Assembly: GCF_002020135.1 (NCBI RefSeq)
Contig: NZ_MPZS01000003.1
Span: forward strand, 62,001 to 126,000
Reading direction: 5' to 3'
Length of the DNA: 64,000 bases
DNA from: Thioclava marina
GTDB taxonomy: Bacteria; Pseudomonadota; Alphaproteobacteria; Rhodobacterales; Rhodobacteraceae
Positions 52,661-60,852 of the stretch are shown one piece after another (within the stretch, counting starts at the first letter, position 1; the number at the start of each line of letters is the position of its first letter). The notes under the pieces were generated by a model. The model worked only from the letters and a program-made list of their open reading frames with translations, searched no databases and was not told the DNA's origin. Both the position numbers and the translations under genes were made by a program.

Positions 52661-54199
52661 TCAAATCGCGGGTTTGCGGTGCAAGGTGCCTTGCTCATAG
52701 GCGTAGGCGCATTGGATCAGGAGGTGTTCGCTCCATTGCTTGCCAAGGAAGATAAGCTCGAACGGCGCGCCCGAGGCGTAGTAGCCCGCCGGAACGGTGA
52801 TCCCCGGGATGCCCGCGATGTTCAGCTCCCCGACGGTCGTCTCGAGGATCGCGTCGCCCGAGTGAAGGCCCGGTAGTTCGCACAGCATCTGCGGATAGAC
52901 GAGCGCGTCGAGCTGGTGACGCGCAAAGACGTCCTCGATCAGGAGCAGGTAGGCGCGCTTCAACGCGGTGAACTCGGGCAGCGCGGGCGGCGTCGCCGGA
53001 GATTTCACGGCCTCGACGAAATCGGGAAGCTCGTTGAGGAAGCCAAGGATCGCCCCCTTCGCGAGCACGTTTTCGTATTTCGTGGCCTCGACGAATTCCT
53101 CCCAGGTCTTGATCGCGGCATCGGGGCCGAGCCGTTCGAGATATTTCGTCATGTCATAGGGGATCGATTCCAGTCCCCGACCGTCGAAGAAGGGCGTGCC
53201 GGGTGTGATCTGGCGGTAACTCGCGAAATCCGTGCCCGCGAACGGGTCGAGGATAAGCTCTGCGCCCAGATCGGCCAGCTCGTCGATGGTGCGGGCGTAG
53301 AGATCGCTGGCCTCAGGGGACAGTTCGTTCTTACGCCATCCCGGCCCGTAGAGGCCGAGCCGCTTGCCCTTCAGCGCGTCCTTCGACAGGCCCGAGGCGT
53401 AGCCGCCGTCGGGGATCTTGTCGACGCAGGCGAGCGTCTTGGGATCTTCGGTGGTGAAGCCCGCCAGCACATCGAGGCCAAGCGCCGCATCGGTCACGTT
53501 GCGCGCAATCGGCCCGACCACATCGCGATTGCTCGAGAGCGGCACGACCCCGGCATTCGGCACCAGCCCGATCGTCGGCTTGATGCCCACGAGCCCCTGC
53601 GCCGAGGCCGGGTTCTGGATCGACCCGCCGGTTTCCTCGGCAAGCCCCATGACGCACATATGGGTGGCGACCGCCGCCGCCGTGCCCGCGCTCGACCCGC
53701 CCGGCGCGCGGTCCTCGATCGCGGGGTTGATGGTGGGGCCGGCCCAGCTGTCATTGGCATGCGTGCCCGTCCAGCTCAGGATCGGCACGTTGGTCTTGCC
53801 GAGGATGACCGCATCGGCCGCGCGCATCCGCGCCACCACGGGGCTGTCGCGCTCGGGCATCAGATCAACCCCGCCCGCTCCCGAATAGAGCAGCCGCCAA
53901 CCCGCCGTGGTGGGGATGCCGGCCATGTCCATCGGATCCTTCACGACGATCGGCACCCCGGCCAGCGGGCCGAGTGCCTCGCCCGCTGCGCGCCGGCGGT
54001 CGATCTCGCGGGCGGTGTCGAGCGCAGCTTCGTTCTCGAAGATGATCGCGTTGTATTTTCCGTTCAGCGCCTTGACCTGGTCGATGCAGGCCCGCGTTAG
54101 CTCCTCTGCGGTGAACTGCCCCGAGGCCAGCCCCTCCCGGACGGTGGTGACGGTGAGCGTTCCGAGATCCGGCAGATCGGGGTTCGTTTGGGTGGACAT
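52661..54199 (-). CDS. Amidase-signature family amidase
   Basis: 512-residue hydrolase of the amidase-signature family. The Ser-cisSer-Lys triad region is present: VPIVVKDPMDMAG (Lys), APGGSSAGTAAAVA and ETGGSIQNPASAQGLVGIKPT (cis-Ser and nucleophile Ser). The ATG at 54199 has AAGGAG at 7-base spacing; a longer frame to 54307 lacks similarity. As last gene of the amide operon it could take amides that the formamidase encoded upstream does not. The exact substrate is not readable from sequence. Confidence 0.9.
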   Translation of the reverse strand: MSTQTNPDLPDLGTLTVTTVREGLASGQFTAEELTRACIDQVKALNGKYNAIIFENEAALDTAREIDRRRAAGEALGPLAGVPIVVKDPMDMAGIPTTAGWRLLYSGAGGVDLMPERDSPVVARMRAADAVILGKTNVPILSWTGTHANDSWAGPTINPAIEDRAPGGSSAGTAAAVATHMCVMGLAEETGGSIQNPASAQGLVGIKPTIGLVPNAGVVPLSSNRDVVGPIARNVTDAALGLDVLAGFTTEDPKTLACVDKIPDGGYASGLSKDALKGKRLGLYGPGWRKNELSPEASDLYARTIDELADLGAELILDPFAGTDFASYRQITPGTPFFDGRGLESIPYDMTKYLERLGPDAAIKTWEEFVEATKYENVLAKGAILGFLNELPDFVEAVKSPATPPALPEFTALKRAYLLLIEDVFARHQLDALVYPQMLCELPGLHSGDAILETTVGELNIAGIPGITVPAGYYASGAPFELIFLGKQWSEHLLIQCAYAYEQGTLHRKPAI

Positions 54200-54419
54200 G
54201 AGAGACTCCTTTTCCGTTTGGCGGGCAAGATGCCGCCAACGCCCGAGCCGTGCGGGCTGGCTCCTAGGTGACAAGGCTCGGTCCGTTGCGCGCAGCCGCG
54301 CCCACATGAGGGACCGAAGCCGGGAAGAAAAAGGTCGTCTCTGCCCGCGAAGCTGCCTTCAAAGGCAGTGACGACAAGGGAGCGAGCCGCGCGACAAGGG
54401 ATCGGCACGCGGCCCGAGC
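54200..54419 (-). promoter_or_regulatory. 220-base leader-like spacer between fmdA-like and amidase genes
   Basis: No gene is seen. On the minus strand there is a CTGCCT-TTGA-AGGCAG hairpin soon after the fmdA-like stop, a CCGAGCC/GGCTCGG inverted repeat, and TTGGCGG/CCGCCAA (54218-54224 with 54233-54239) just before the amidase ribosome site. The spacer is long for this otherwise tight operon, so it may hold processing or attenuation structure. Confidence 0.35.
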
Positions 54420-55418
54420 TCATTCGGCGATGCCGACGATCGACTTCAGGACCGAGGCCCCGACGGTGTATTTCGGGTCGACCATGTTGCCGAGGCGCAC
54501 GCGGCCGCACTGGGTCAGCAGCATGTAGGCGTCGATCTCGTCGAAGCCGAAATCGGCGGCCATCCAGCGGATCAGCTCGCGATAGGCACCGCGCGCAGCA
54601 TCTTCCATCGGACGCGCCGAGCCGACCGTCATGTAGAACTCTTCGTTCTCGAGGCGCGGCGTGCGGATCGTCCAGTTCTTGATCAGGTCGATGCGCACGG
54701 TGGTGACAGTCGGATGCTCGACCGCGACGCCGCAAAGCTCACCATCGCCCTGCGCGGCATGGCAATCCCCGAGGAACAGGTAGCCGCCCTCGGCTTGCAC
54801 CGGCAAGTAGACGACCGCGCCGGGCGCGACATCAGGCAGATCCATGTTGCCGCCGTAATAGTCCGGCACCAGCGACGAGATCGCCTCGGCGATCGGAGCC
54901 GTGCCGATCGTGCCGATGAAGGGCTCGTAGGGTAGGCTGATCTTGTCGTTCCATTTCGTGCCTTCCTCGACGGTGATGTCGAGCTTGCGCACCACTTCGG
55001 GCAGCGGCGCGGTCAGAAGCGCGGTCTCGAAGGTGGGAACCAACCCGCCGAATTCGGGCATGATCACGGTGGTGCCCCGCGGCTGCGGACCACGCGGCAC
55101 GATGCTTTCGATATAGACCGCGATCGTGTCGCCCGGTTCGGCGCCGTTGACGTAGATCGGGCCGTTCTGCGGGTTCAGGAAGGGGAAGTTCAGGATCTCG
55201 GTCGGCTTGTCGGATTCCGACTTGATCGCGCCCTCGAAAGCGTCATGGGTCTCGGCGCTGACCACGGTGCCCGGATCGACGGTCAGGACCGGCTCGATCC
55301 CGGCGGTGTAGATGTAGGGATAGCTTCCCTGTTCTTCCTCGGTGATCGTGCGCGTCTCGAGGGCCTGACCTTTCGCCACGCCCTTGCGCGCCATGATGGA
55401 CTCTTCAAACCAGCTCAT
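54420..55418 (-). CDS. fmdA: Acetamidase/formamidase (FmdA family)
   Basis: 332-residue cytoplasmic amidase of the FmdA_AmdA family. PGTVVSAETHDAFEGAI, NPQNGPIYVNGAEPGDTIAVYIESI, GTIGTAPIAEAISSLVPDYYGGNMDLPDV and LFLGDCHAAQGDGELCGVAVEHP are the family blocks; the His, Asp and Glu of THD and GDCHAAQGDGE are likely metal or catalytic sites. It should release ammonia from formamide or acetamide. GGAG lies 7 bases before the ATG at 55418. In Methylophilus a similar enzyme is encoded next to an amide ABC transporter, as here. It is shorter than typical 400-residue FmdA, closer to AmdA-like members. Confidence 0.87.
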   Translation of the reverse strand: MSWFEESIMARKGVAKGQALETRTITEEEQGSYPYIYTAGIEPVLTVDPGTVVSAETHDAFEGAIKSESDKPTEILNFPFLNPQNGPIYVNGAEPGDTIAVYIESIVPRGPQPRGTTVIMPEFGGLVPTFETALLTAPLPEVVRKLDITVEEGTKWNDKISLPYEPFIGTIGTAPIAEAISSLVPDYYGGNMDLPDVAPGAVVYLPVQAEGGYLFLGDCHAAQGDGELCGVAVEHPTVTTVRIDLIKNWTIRTPRLENEEFYMTVGSARPMEDAARGAYRELIRWMAADFGFDEIDAYMLLTQCGRVRLGNMVDPKYTVGASVLKSIVGIAE

Positions 55419-55463
55419 AAGTTGCTCCTTTCATTTTGAATTTCTGGAAAGTGTTTCGGCGGA

Positions 55464-56177
55464 TCAGACCGACAGGTATCGTCGAATCGTGTCGCGATCC
55501 TGCAACATCTCGCGGTCGAGCTCGGCCACGATGCGGCCCTTGTCCATGACGTAGCAGCGCTGCGCCATTGCCCGGATCATATCGACATTCTGCTCGACGA
55601 AGACGACGGTCACGCCGGTCTCGCGGTTCAGCTCGACCATGATGCGCGCGATGTCCTGCACGATGTTCGGCTGGATCCCCTCGGAGGGTTCGTCGAGCAG
55701 GATCATCGAAGGGTCGCCCATCAGCACCCGCCCGATGGCGAGCTGCTGTTGCTGACCGCCCGACATCGTGCCCGCGCGCTGATCGGCGCGTTCTTTGAGG
55801 ATCGGGAAATAGCGGTAGATCTCGTCGACCTTGCCGGGGGTGGACTTGCCCGCGATGCTTTCGCCGACGAGCAGGTTTTCGAGCACGGTCATACGCGGGA
55901 AGACATCGCGCCCCTGCGGCACGTAGCCGATGCCCTTGCGCGCCCGGTTATGTGCGGAGACGAGGTCGATAGAGGCACCGCGCAGGTTGATCGAACCCCT
56001 GTCGGTCGGCAACAGCCCGATCAGCGTCTTCATCAGGGTCGATTTGCCGACCCCGTTGCGCCCGATCACGGCGACGATCTCGCCCTCGCGGACCTGAAAA
56101 TCGACGCCTTGCAGAACCGGCTTGCCGCCATAGCCCGCATTGAGCGCGATCACGTCGAGAAGGACTTCCTTACGCAT
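55464..56177 (-). CDS. Amide/urea ABC transporter ATPase, UrtE/LivF-type
   Basis: 237-residue ABC ATPase of the branched-chain/urea importer type. Walker A is GRNGVGKSTLMKTL, the Q-loop region IGYVPQGRDVFPRMTVLENL, signature MSGGQQQQLAIGRVL and Walker B MILLDEPSEGIQPNIV, the last typical of UrtE/LivF. The ATG at 56177 has GGGAGAAG upstream and overlaps the urtD-like stop by eight bases; a start at 56213 would add atypical residues. It is the second ATPase of the five-gene importer. Confidence 0.9.
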   Translation of the reverse strand: MRKEVLLDVIALNAGYGGKPVLQGVDFQVREGEIVAVIGRNGVGKSTLMKTLIGLLPTDRGSINLRGASIDLVSAHNRARKGIGYVPQGRDVFPRMTVLENLLVGESIAGKSTPGKVDEIYRYFPILKERADQRAGTMSGGQQQQLAIGRVLMGDPSMILLDEPSEGIQPNIVQDIARIMVELNRETGVTVVFVEQNVDMIRAMAQRCYVMDKGRIVAELDREMLQDRDTIRRYLSV

Positions 56178-56889
56178 CAACTTCTCCCAGATAGATGGCG
56201 GCGACACGTTCATCGGCAGTGATCTCGTCGATGGTGCCCTGCGCGAAAATCTTGCCGAAATGGAGCACGGTAACCTGGTGGGCGATCTGGCGCACGAAGG
56301 CCATGTCGTGTTCGACGGCCAGCAAGGTCATGCCCTCGCGGTTGAGCTCCTGAAGCATCTCGCCGGTGGCGAATGTCTCGTCAGGGGTCATCCCGGCGGT
56401 CGGTTCGTCCAGCAGCAAGAGGCGCGGCTTCAGTGCCACCGCCATGCCGATCTCGAGCCACTGTTTCTGACCGTGGCTGAGATTTCCCGCGAGCTGCTTG
56501 CGGTCCTGCGAGAGTTTAAGGAACTCCAGCAGCCGGTCGATCTCCTCTTGCAGGATCTCGGGCGCGACATGGTGCTGAAGCGCGATCGTCAGGTTCTGCT
56601 GGACACTCAGTTCCTTGAAGATGCCGGGCACCTGGAACTTCACGCTGATCCCCTTGCGGATGCGCTCGAAGGGCTTCGCGCGGGTGATCTCCTCGCCGTC
56701 ATAGAGAATCTCGCCGCTATCGGGCAGGTGCTCGCCCAGGATCAGCTTGAAGAAGGTGCTCTTGCCGGCGCCGTTGGGACCGATCAGGCAGTGCATTTCT
56801 CCGGGCTGGAGCGCGAAATCGACATTGCCCGTGACGTGAAGCCCGCCGAAATGCTTGTTGAGCTGGCGTGTTTCGAGAATGGCCATCAC
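56170..56889 (-). CDS. Amide/urea ABC transporter ATPase, UrtD/LivG-type
   Basis: 239-residue ABC ATPase. Walker A is GPNGAGKSTFFKLI, signature LSHGQKQWLEIGMAVAL and Walker B LLLLDEPTAGMTPDET. LSHGQKQWLEIGMAL-type signatures mark UrtD of urea and amide importers rather than LivG. It overlaps the permease gene by 4 bases and the UrtE-type ATPase gene by 8. Together the two ATPases power uptake. Confidence 0.92.
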   Translation of the reverse strand: MMAILETRQLNKHFGGLHVTGNVDFALQPGEMHCLIGPNGAGKSTFFKLILGEHLPDSGEILYDGEEITRAKPFERIRKGISVKFQVPGIFKELSVQQNLTIALQHHVAPEILQEEIDRLLEFLKLSQDRKQLAGNLSHGQKQWLEIGMAVALKPRLLLLDEPTAGMTPDETFATGEMLQELNREGMTLLAVEHDMAFVRQIAHQVTVLHFGKIFAQGTIDEITADERVAAIYLGEVDA

Positions 56890-57956
56890 CGCTCTCCTTC
56901 CAGTTTGGATTTCCGGCGCATGAAGGGCGAGAGCAGCGCGATCACGATGCCACGCGGGGCGATCAGAACGGTGATCACCAAGAGCGTCCCCATCACGATC
57001 AGCGCGTATTGGCTGCCGTAGATCGTGAGCGACTGGAACACGATGAGGACGGCGAGTGTGCCGACCAGCGTTGTGGTGAGGTCCGAACGGCCGCCGACCG
57101 CGACCCAGACGATCGGCAGCGAGGCCGCCGTCATCCCCATCGATGCGGGCGTGATGTAGTTGCCCCAGGAGGTGTAGAGCACCCCCGAGAGACCCGCGAG
57201 CGCGGAGCCGATCACGAAGGTTGCGAGCTGATACTTGCGCACGTCATAGCCCAGCATCTCGGCGCGCATCGGGTTCTCGCGGATCGCCACGATGACATTG
57301 CCGAAGCGCGAATTCACGAGGATGCGCAGCCCGAGATAGCAGACCAGCAGCAGCACCAGCGTGACGTAATAGAGGGTCACGTCCGGGTAGAGGACGATAT
57401 TGCCGCCCGGCCACGGGATCGTCAGCGAGGGCATCGCCCCCATGCCGTTGAACCCGTTGAGCCGCGCCTTGCCGATCGCCCATTCCGGCCCCGCCGTCTG
57501 CGCCATGAAGCGTTCGAGCACCAGCGTCACCGAGAGCGTCACGATGCCAAGGAATACGCCGCTGATCCGGCCGAAGAACAGGAAATAGCCAAGGATCGTC
57601 GCGAAGAGCGCGCTGATGCCCACGGCGAGAACGAGCGAGATCAGCGTCAGCCCATAGGCGTCTCCGAGGTTGATCGTCAGGACCCCGTAGGCATAGCCCG
57701 CGACCCCGAAGAAGGCGGTCTGGCCGAAGCTCAGCGCCCCGCCATAGCCCCAGATCAGGCTCAGCCCCATCGCCATGAAGAGCCAGTTGAAGAAGTAGAC
57801 ATTGTTGCCCACGTCGTAGCTGTCGGCGAAGAACGGATAGGCGCAGGCGGCCAGCAGGACGACGCCGAAGCCAGACCAGAATTTCGGTCCCTTGCCGAGG
57901 GTTTGCGGCCCCTCGATGAGCTTCAGGAAGGAAGTGAAACGGGATGCGCTGCTCAC
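56886..57956 (-). CDS. Amide/urea ABC transporter permease, UrtC/LivM-type
   Basis: 356-residue inner-membrane permease with about ten hydrophobic helices. LIWGYGGALSFGQTAFFGVAGYAYGVLTINLG is the conserved LivM/UrtC segment, and NPMRAEMLGYDVRKYQLATFVIGSALAGLSGVLYTSWGNYITP the second. It starts one base after the upstream permease stop. It forms the translocation pore with the UrtB-type permease. Confidence 0.92.
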   Translation of the reverse strand: MSSASRFTSFLKLIEGPQTLGKGPKFWSGFGVVLLAACAYPFFADSYDVGNNVYFFNWLFMAMGLSLIWGYGGALSFGQTAFFGVAGYAYGVLTINLGDAYGLTLISLVLAVGISALFATILGYFLFFGRISGVFLGIVTLSVTLVLERFMAQTAGPEWAIGKARLNGFNGMGAMPSLTIPWPGGNIVLYPDVTLYYVTLVLLLVCYLGLRILVNSRFGNVIVAIRENPMRAEMLGYDVRKYQLATFVIGSALAGLSGVLYTSWGNYITPASMGMTAASLPIVWVAVGGRSDLTTTLVGTLAVLIVFQSLTIYGSQYALIVMGTLLVITVLIAPRGIVIALLSPFMRRKSKLEGER

Positions 57957-57957
57957 G

Positions 57958-58830
57958 TCAGGCCCTTTCTTTCAGGATCTTGCCGCTGATGCCGCGCGGC
58001 AGGATGCGGATCACGATGATGACGGCGATGAGCATGCCGATCTGACCGGCAAGCTGGCCCTGCCAGGAGGTCAGCGAGGCCTTGATGAAGCCAAGCACGA
58101 CCGCGGCGGGCGCCGTTCCGAGGAAGATATCCGCGCCACCCACGACGACGGTCACGAACGCCTCTACCATGAAGGCCGCGCCCATCGTCGGCACGAGCGT
58201 CATCGTCGGCGCGTAAAGCCCACCGGCGAGGCCAGCAAGCGCCGCACCCAGACCGAAGGTCAGGCTGTAGATCAGGTTCGTGTTGACCCCGAGGGCCTCG
58301 GCCACATGCGGCACCTGGATCGTGGCGCGGGCGAGGATGCCGAAGCGGGTCTTGGTGAACATCAGCCACAGCGCGGCGAGGGTCACGAGCGCCATCACCA
58401 TCAGCACGATGCGGTAAATCGAATAGGAATAATCGCCGACCGAGAAGCTGCCGAAAGGCGTGCCGCTGCCGGCCATCGTCGTGCCCAGCACGATCAGCGT
58501 GCCCTGGGTGACGATCATCGAAATGCCCCAGGTCGCCACGATCGTATCGAGCGGGCGTTTGTAGAGCGGACGGATCACCACGACCTCGACGATCATTCCG
58601 GCGATGCCAGCGGCAAGGGAACCCAATGCGATAGCGATCGGCAGGGGCACGCCCATATGGGTCGCGCTCGTCGAGACATAGGCGCCGCAGAGGATGAATT
58701 CGCCATGCGCGAGGTTGATCACACCCATCATGCCGAAGATCACCGCGAGGCCGCAGGCGCTGAGCACGAGGAAGGCGAAGGCGTCTCCAAACTGATAGAA
58801 GAAGCTGAAAAGAGAGTAGAGGAACTCCAT
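57958..58830 (-). CDS. Amide/urea ABC transporter permease, UrtB/LivH-type
   Basis: 290-residue permease. FGMMGVINLAHGEFILCGAY is the conserved LivH/UrtB segment, followed by several helices and RATIQVPHVAEALGVNTNLIYSLTFGLGAALAGLAGGLYAP. The ATG at 58830 begins the first membrane helix; the frame stays open to 58905, but those residues are arginine-rich and not family-like. It has GGAAAG-type ribosome sequence upstream. First permease gene after the binding protein. Confidence 0.92.
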   Translation of the reverse strand: MEFLYSLFSFFYQFGDAFAFLVLSACGLAVIFGMMGVINLAHGEFILCGAYVSTSATHMGVPLPIAIALGSLAAGIAGMIVEVVVIRPLYKRPLDTIVATWGISMIVTQGTLIVLGTTMAGSGTPFGSFSVGDYSYSIYRIVLMVMALVTLAALWLMFTKTRFGILARATIQVPHVAEALGVNTNLIYSLTFGLGAALAGLAGGLYAPTMTLVPTMGAAFMVEAFVTVVVGGADIFLGTAPAAVVLGFIKASLTSWQGQLAGQIGMLIAVIIVIRILPRGISGKILKERA

Positions 58831-58919
58831 CGACCGTCCTTTCTTGGTGGCCAGCGTTCGGGAAAATCCGGGGAAGGAGAGATGCGGAGCCCCGAGGCCC
58901 CGCATCCGCAGGCGTCGGA

Positions 58920-60155
58920 TCAGTTCGACGGCAGGTGCGACGGGGTATATTGGTCGCTCGGGTCGCTCTTGGTCAGGTCGCAGCCGACATCGCCCAGCCA
59001 GTAGGGCTTGATGTCATCCCAGGTTTTCGGGAATTCGATCGAGTGATCGGCGTTGACATGAGCGAGATAGATCGTGTGCGAGGTGTGCTGGCTCTTCGGG
59101 TCGATGCACATCTTACCTTCGGGCGCGTCGTAGCACAGGTTGCCATCGGCGAGCGTGGCGCGCACATCGGCCAGAGCGGTCGACCCACCCGCTTTCTCGA
59201 CCATCTCCTTGTAGAGATAGACTGCAGCGTAGGAGTTCTCGGCTTCCTGGTTGATATAGGGCTCGTCGGGGAACATCGCGTGGAACTTCTCTACGAAGGC
59301 CTTGCTTTCCGGCGTGTCGATCTCCTCGACATAGTTCACCGTCGCATACATGTCCTTCAGGCTCGGGGGCGTGAAGCGCTTGTGCTCGTAGCCCTGACCG
59401 ACATTGACCGAGGAAGCCATCGGCAGATCGAGGTTCGCCGACCCGGCCTGCTCGTAATAGGACGACTGCGCGGTGCCCACGAGGAGGGTCACGACGAAAT
59501 CAGGCTTGGCGCCCTGGATGTTCTGGATCGTCTGCGAGAATTGCGACACGCCGAGCGGGATGAACTCCTCGCCCACCATGGTGCCACCGTTTTCCTTGAC
59601 GATGTTGCGCACCCATTCGGCCGAGATCTGGCCGAAGTTGTAGTCCGCGGCGATGGTGTAGACGTTCTTGCCGTACTTTTCCATCATGTAGGGGATCAGC
59701 GTCGAGAACTGCTGCTCGGGCACCGCGCCGGTGACGATCATGTTCGCGTCGCAGACGCCGCCTTCATACTGGTTGTTGTAGAAGGCCAGCCCGTCGAACT
59801 GATTCACGATCGGGCGGTAGGCTTCGCGCGAGGCCGAGGAGAAGCCCGCGAAGACCACGTCCACCTTGTCGCGCTGCAGCACGCGGCGCATGAATTCCTG
59901 ATAGCGGGTATTGTCCGACTGCGTGTCGTAGATCACCAGCTCGATCGGACGACCGGCGATGCCGCCCGCGTCGTTGATCTCCTTGGTGGCCAGCTGGATG
60001 CCGTGGACCTTGCCGATGGTCGCGAGCGCAAAGTCTCCCGACTGGTCTTCAAGCACGCCGATCTTGATCGGGTCCGCTGCCTGAGCCGCCATCGGCCCGG
60101 CAAAAGACAATAGGGTAGCGAGCACCGAAGCGGTGCTGATCAGTTTCCTGGTCAT
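58920..60155 (-). CDS. Amide/urea-type ABC transporter substrate-binding protein
   Basis: 411-residue periplasmic type I binding protein. Signal peptide: MTRKLISTASVLATLLSFAGPMAAQA, cut after AQA. PIKIGVLEDQSGDFALATIGKVHGIQLATKEINDAGGIAGRPIEL, VDVVFAGFSSASREAYRPIVNQF and YYEGQYEGG-like FYNNQYEGGVCDANMIVTGAVPEQQF are typical of UrtA/FmdD/AmiC relatives. In this operon short amides such as formamide or urea are the likely ligands. The ATG at 60155 starts the signal peptide. Its ribosome site lies in a small hairpin loop. Confidence 0.9.
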   Translation of the reverse strand: MTRKLISTASVLATLLSFAGPMAAQAADPIKIGVLEDQSGDFALATIGKVHGIQLATKEINDAGGIAGRPIELVIYDTQSDNTRYQEFMRRVLQRDKVDVVFAGFSSASREAYRPIVNQFDGLAFYNNQYEGGVCDANMIVTGAVPEQQFSTLIPYMMEKYGKNVYTIAADYNFGQISAEWVRNIVKENGGTMVGEEFIPLGVSQFSQTIQNIQGAKPDFVVTLLVGTAQSSYYEQAGSANLDLPMASSVNVGQGYEHKRFTPPSLKDMYATVNYVEEIDTPESKAFVEKFHAMFPDEPYINQEAENSYAAVYLYKEMVEKAGGSTALADVRATLADGNLCYDAPEGKMCIDPKSQHTSHTIYLAHVNADHSIEFPKTWDDIKPYWLGDVGCDLTKSDPSDQYTPSHLPSN

Positions 60156-60157
60156 TT

Positions 60158-60172
60158 TCAACTCCTTGTTGA
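60158..60172 (-). promoter_or_regulatory. Ribosome-binding site in a hairpin loop before the binding-protein gene
   Basis: On the minus strand TCAAC and GTTGA pair around AAGGA, so the Shine-Dalgarno AAGGAG of the substrate-binding-protein gene sits in the loop, 6 bases from the ATG. The stem is only 5 bp, so any effect on translation would be modest. Confidence 0.35.
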
Positions 60173-60195
60173 GGTTTTCCGGGTGCCCTTTTCGG

Positions 60196-60852
60196 CTAGT
60201 GCGCCTGACACCTCTTCTTCGTTTCACCGCGATCGAGATCGCTGTCCGGGTTTGCCAGCATCAGGGACTCGCAATGGTCCTCGACGCTGACGCGCGCGCG
60301 CATGCTGTCCTTTCGCAGAAGGTCGTATGCGGCATCTTCGTTAAGTCCGCGCTGGCGCATCAGCGCTGCGACGGCCTTGATCACGTAAATCCTCTTGCGG
60401 CGGCGTTCGCCCATATCGTCGAGGCTCACTCTCAGCCCGTCGACATGCTCGAACGCATTCACGCCCAGATAAAGGGCGGAGTAGACGGCCCCGCTATGGA
60501 TCGGTTTTTGCAGGAAGGACGCGGCCCCGAGTTGGAGCATCGCCTTGAGCCGGCTCGGCGCTTCCGTGCCGACCAGTCCGACCGTCGGGCAGGGCGCGTG
60601 CAGGCTCGACACGTTGTAGCTGCCGGGCCATGCGAGCGGCAAATTCAGATCGCCGTCGATGATCACCAAGTCGGTGTCCGGTGCCAGATTGTCCGGCAAT
60701 TCGAAGTCCTGACGCAGTGGGACGGGCCGGGCGTCCGGCTCCAGTCCAAGCCGGCGCAGCGTCGCCTCTAGAATGCCCAGTGACTGGCCTTCCGTCGTGA
60801 AGATCACCGCCCTGCGACCTCTGAAGTTTTGCGCGATACGGGGTGCCTTCAT
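60196..60852 (-). CDS. amiR: AmiR-like ANTAR-domain antitermination regulator
   Basis: 218-residue regulator. Residues ~10-130 form a pseudo-receiver (AVIFTTEGQSLGILEATLRRLGLEP, DLVIIDGDLNLP, TVGLVGTEAPSRLKAMLQLGAASFLQKP). The C-terminal ANTAR domain is RKRIYVIKAVAALMRQRGLNEDAAYDLLRKDSMRARVSVEDHCESLM. In Pseudomonas, AmiR binds leader RNA of the amidase operon and is held by AmiC. The ATG at 60852 overlaps the amiC stop region by 4 bases; a frame from further upstream runs inside amiC. It lies 40 bases before the transporter genes. Confidence 0.9.
   Translation of the reverse strand: MKAPRIAQNFRGRRAVIFTTEGQSLGILEATLRRLGLEPDARPVPLRQDFELPDNLAPDTDLVIIDGDLNLPLAWPGSYNVSSLHAPCPTVGLVGTEAPSRLKAMLQLGAASFLQKPIHSGAVYSALYLGVNAFEHVDGLRVSLDDMGERRRKRIYVIKAVAALMRQRGLNEDAAYDLLRKDSMRARVSVEDHCESLMLANPDSDLDRGETKKRCQAH

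Noticed and set aside
52307-52876. Plus-strand frame across the inverted repeat and the amidase 3' end
   Set aside because: It reads through both repeat arms and antisense to the amidase, so it is chance.
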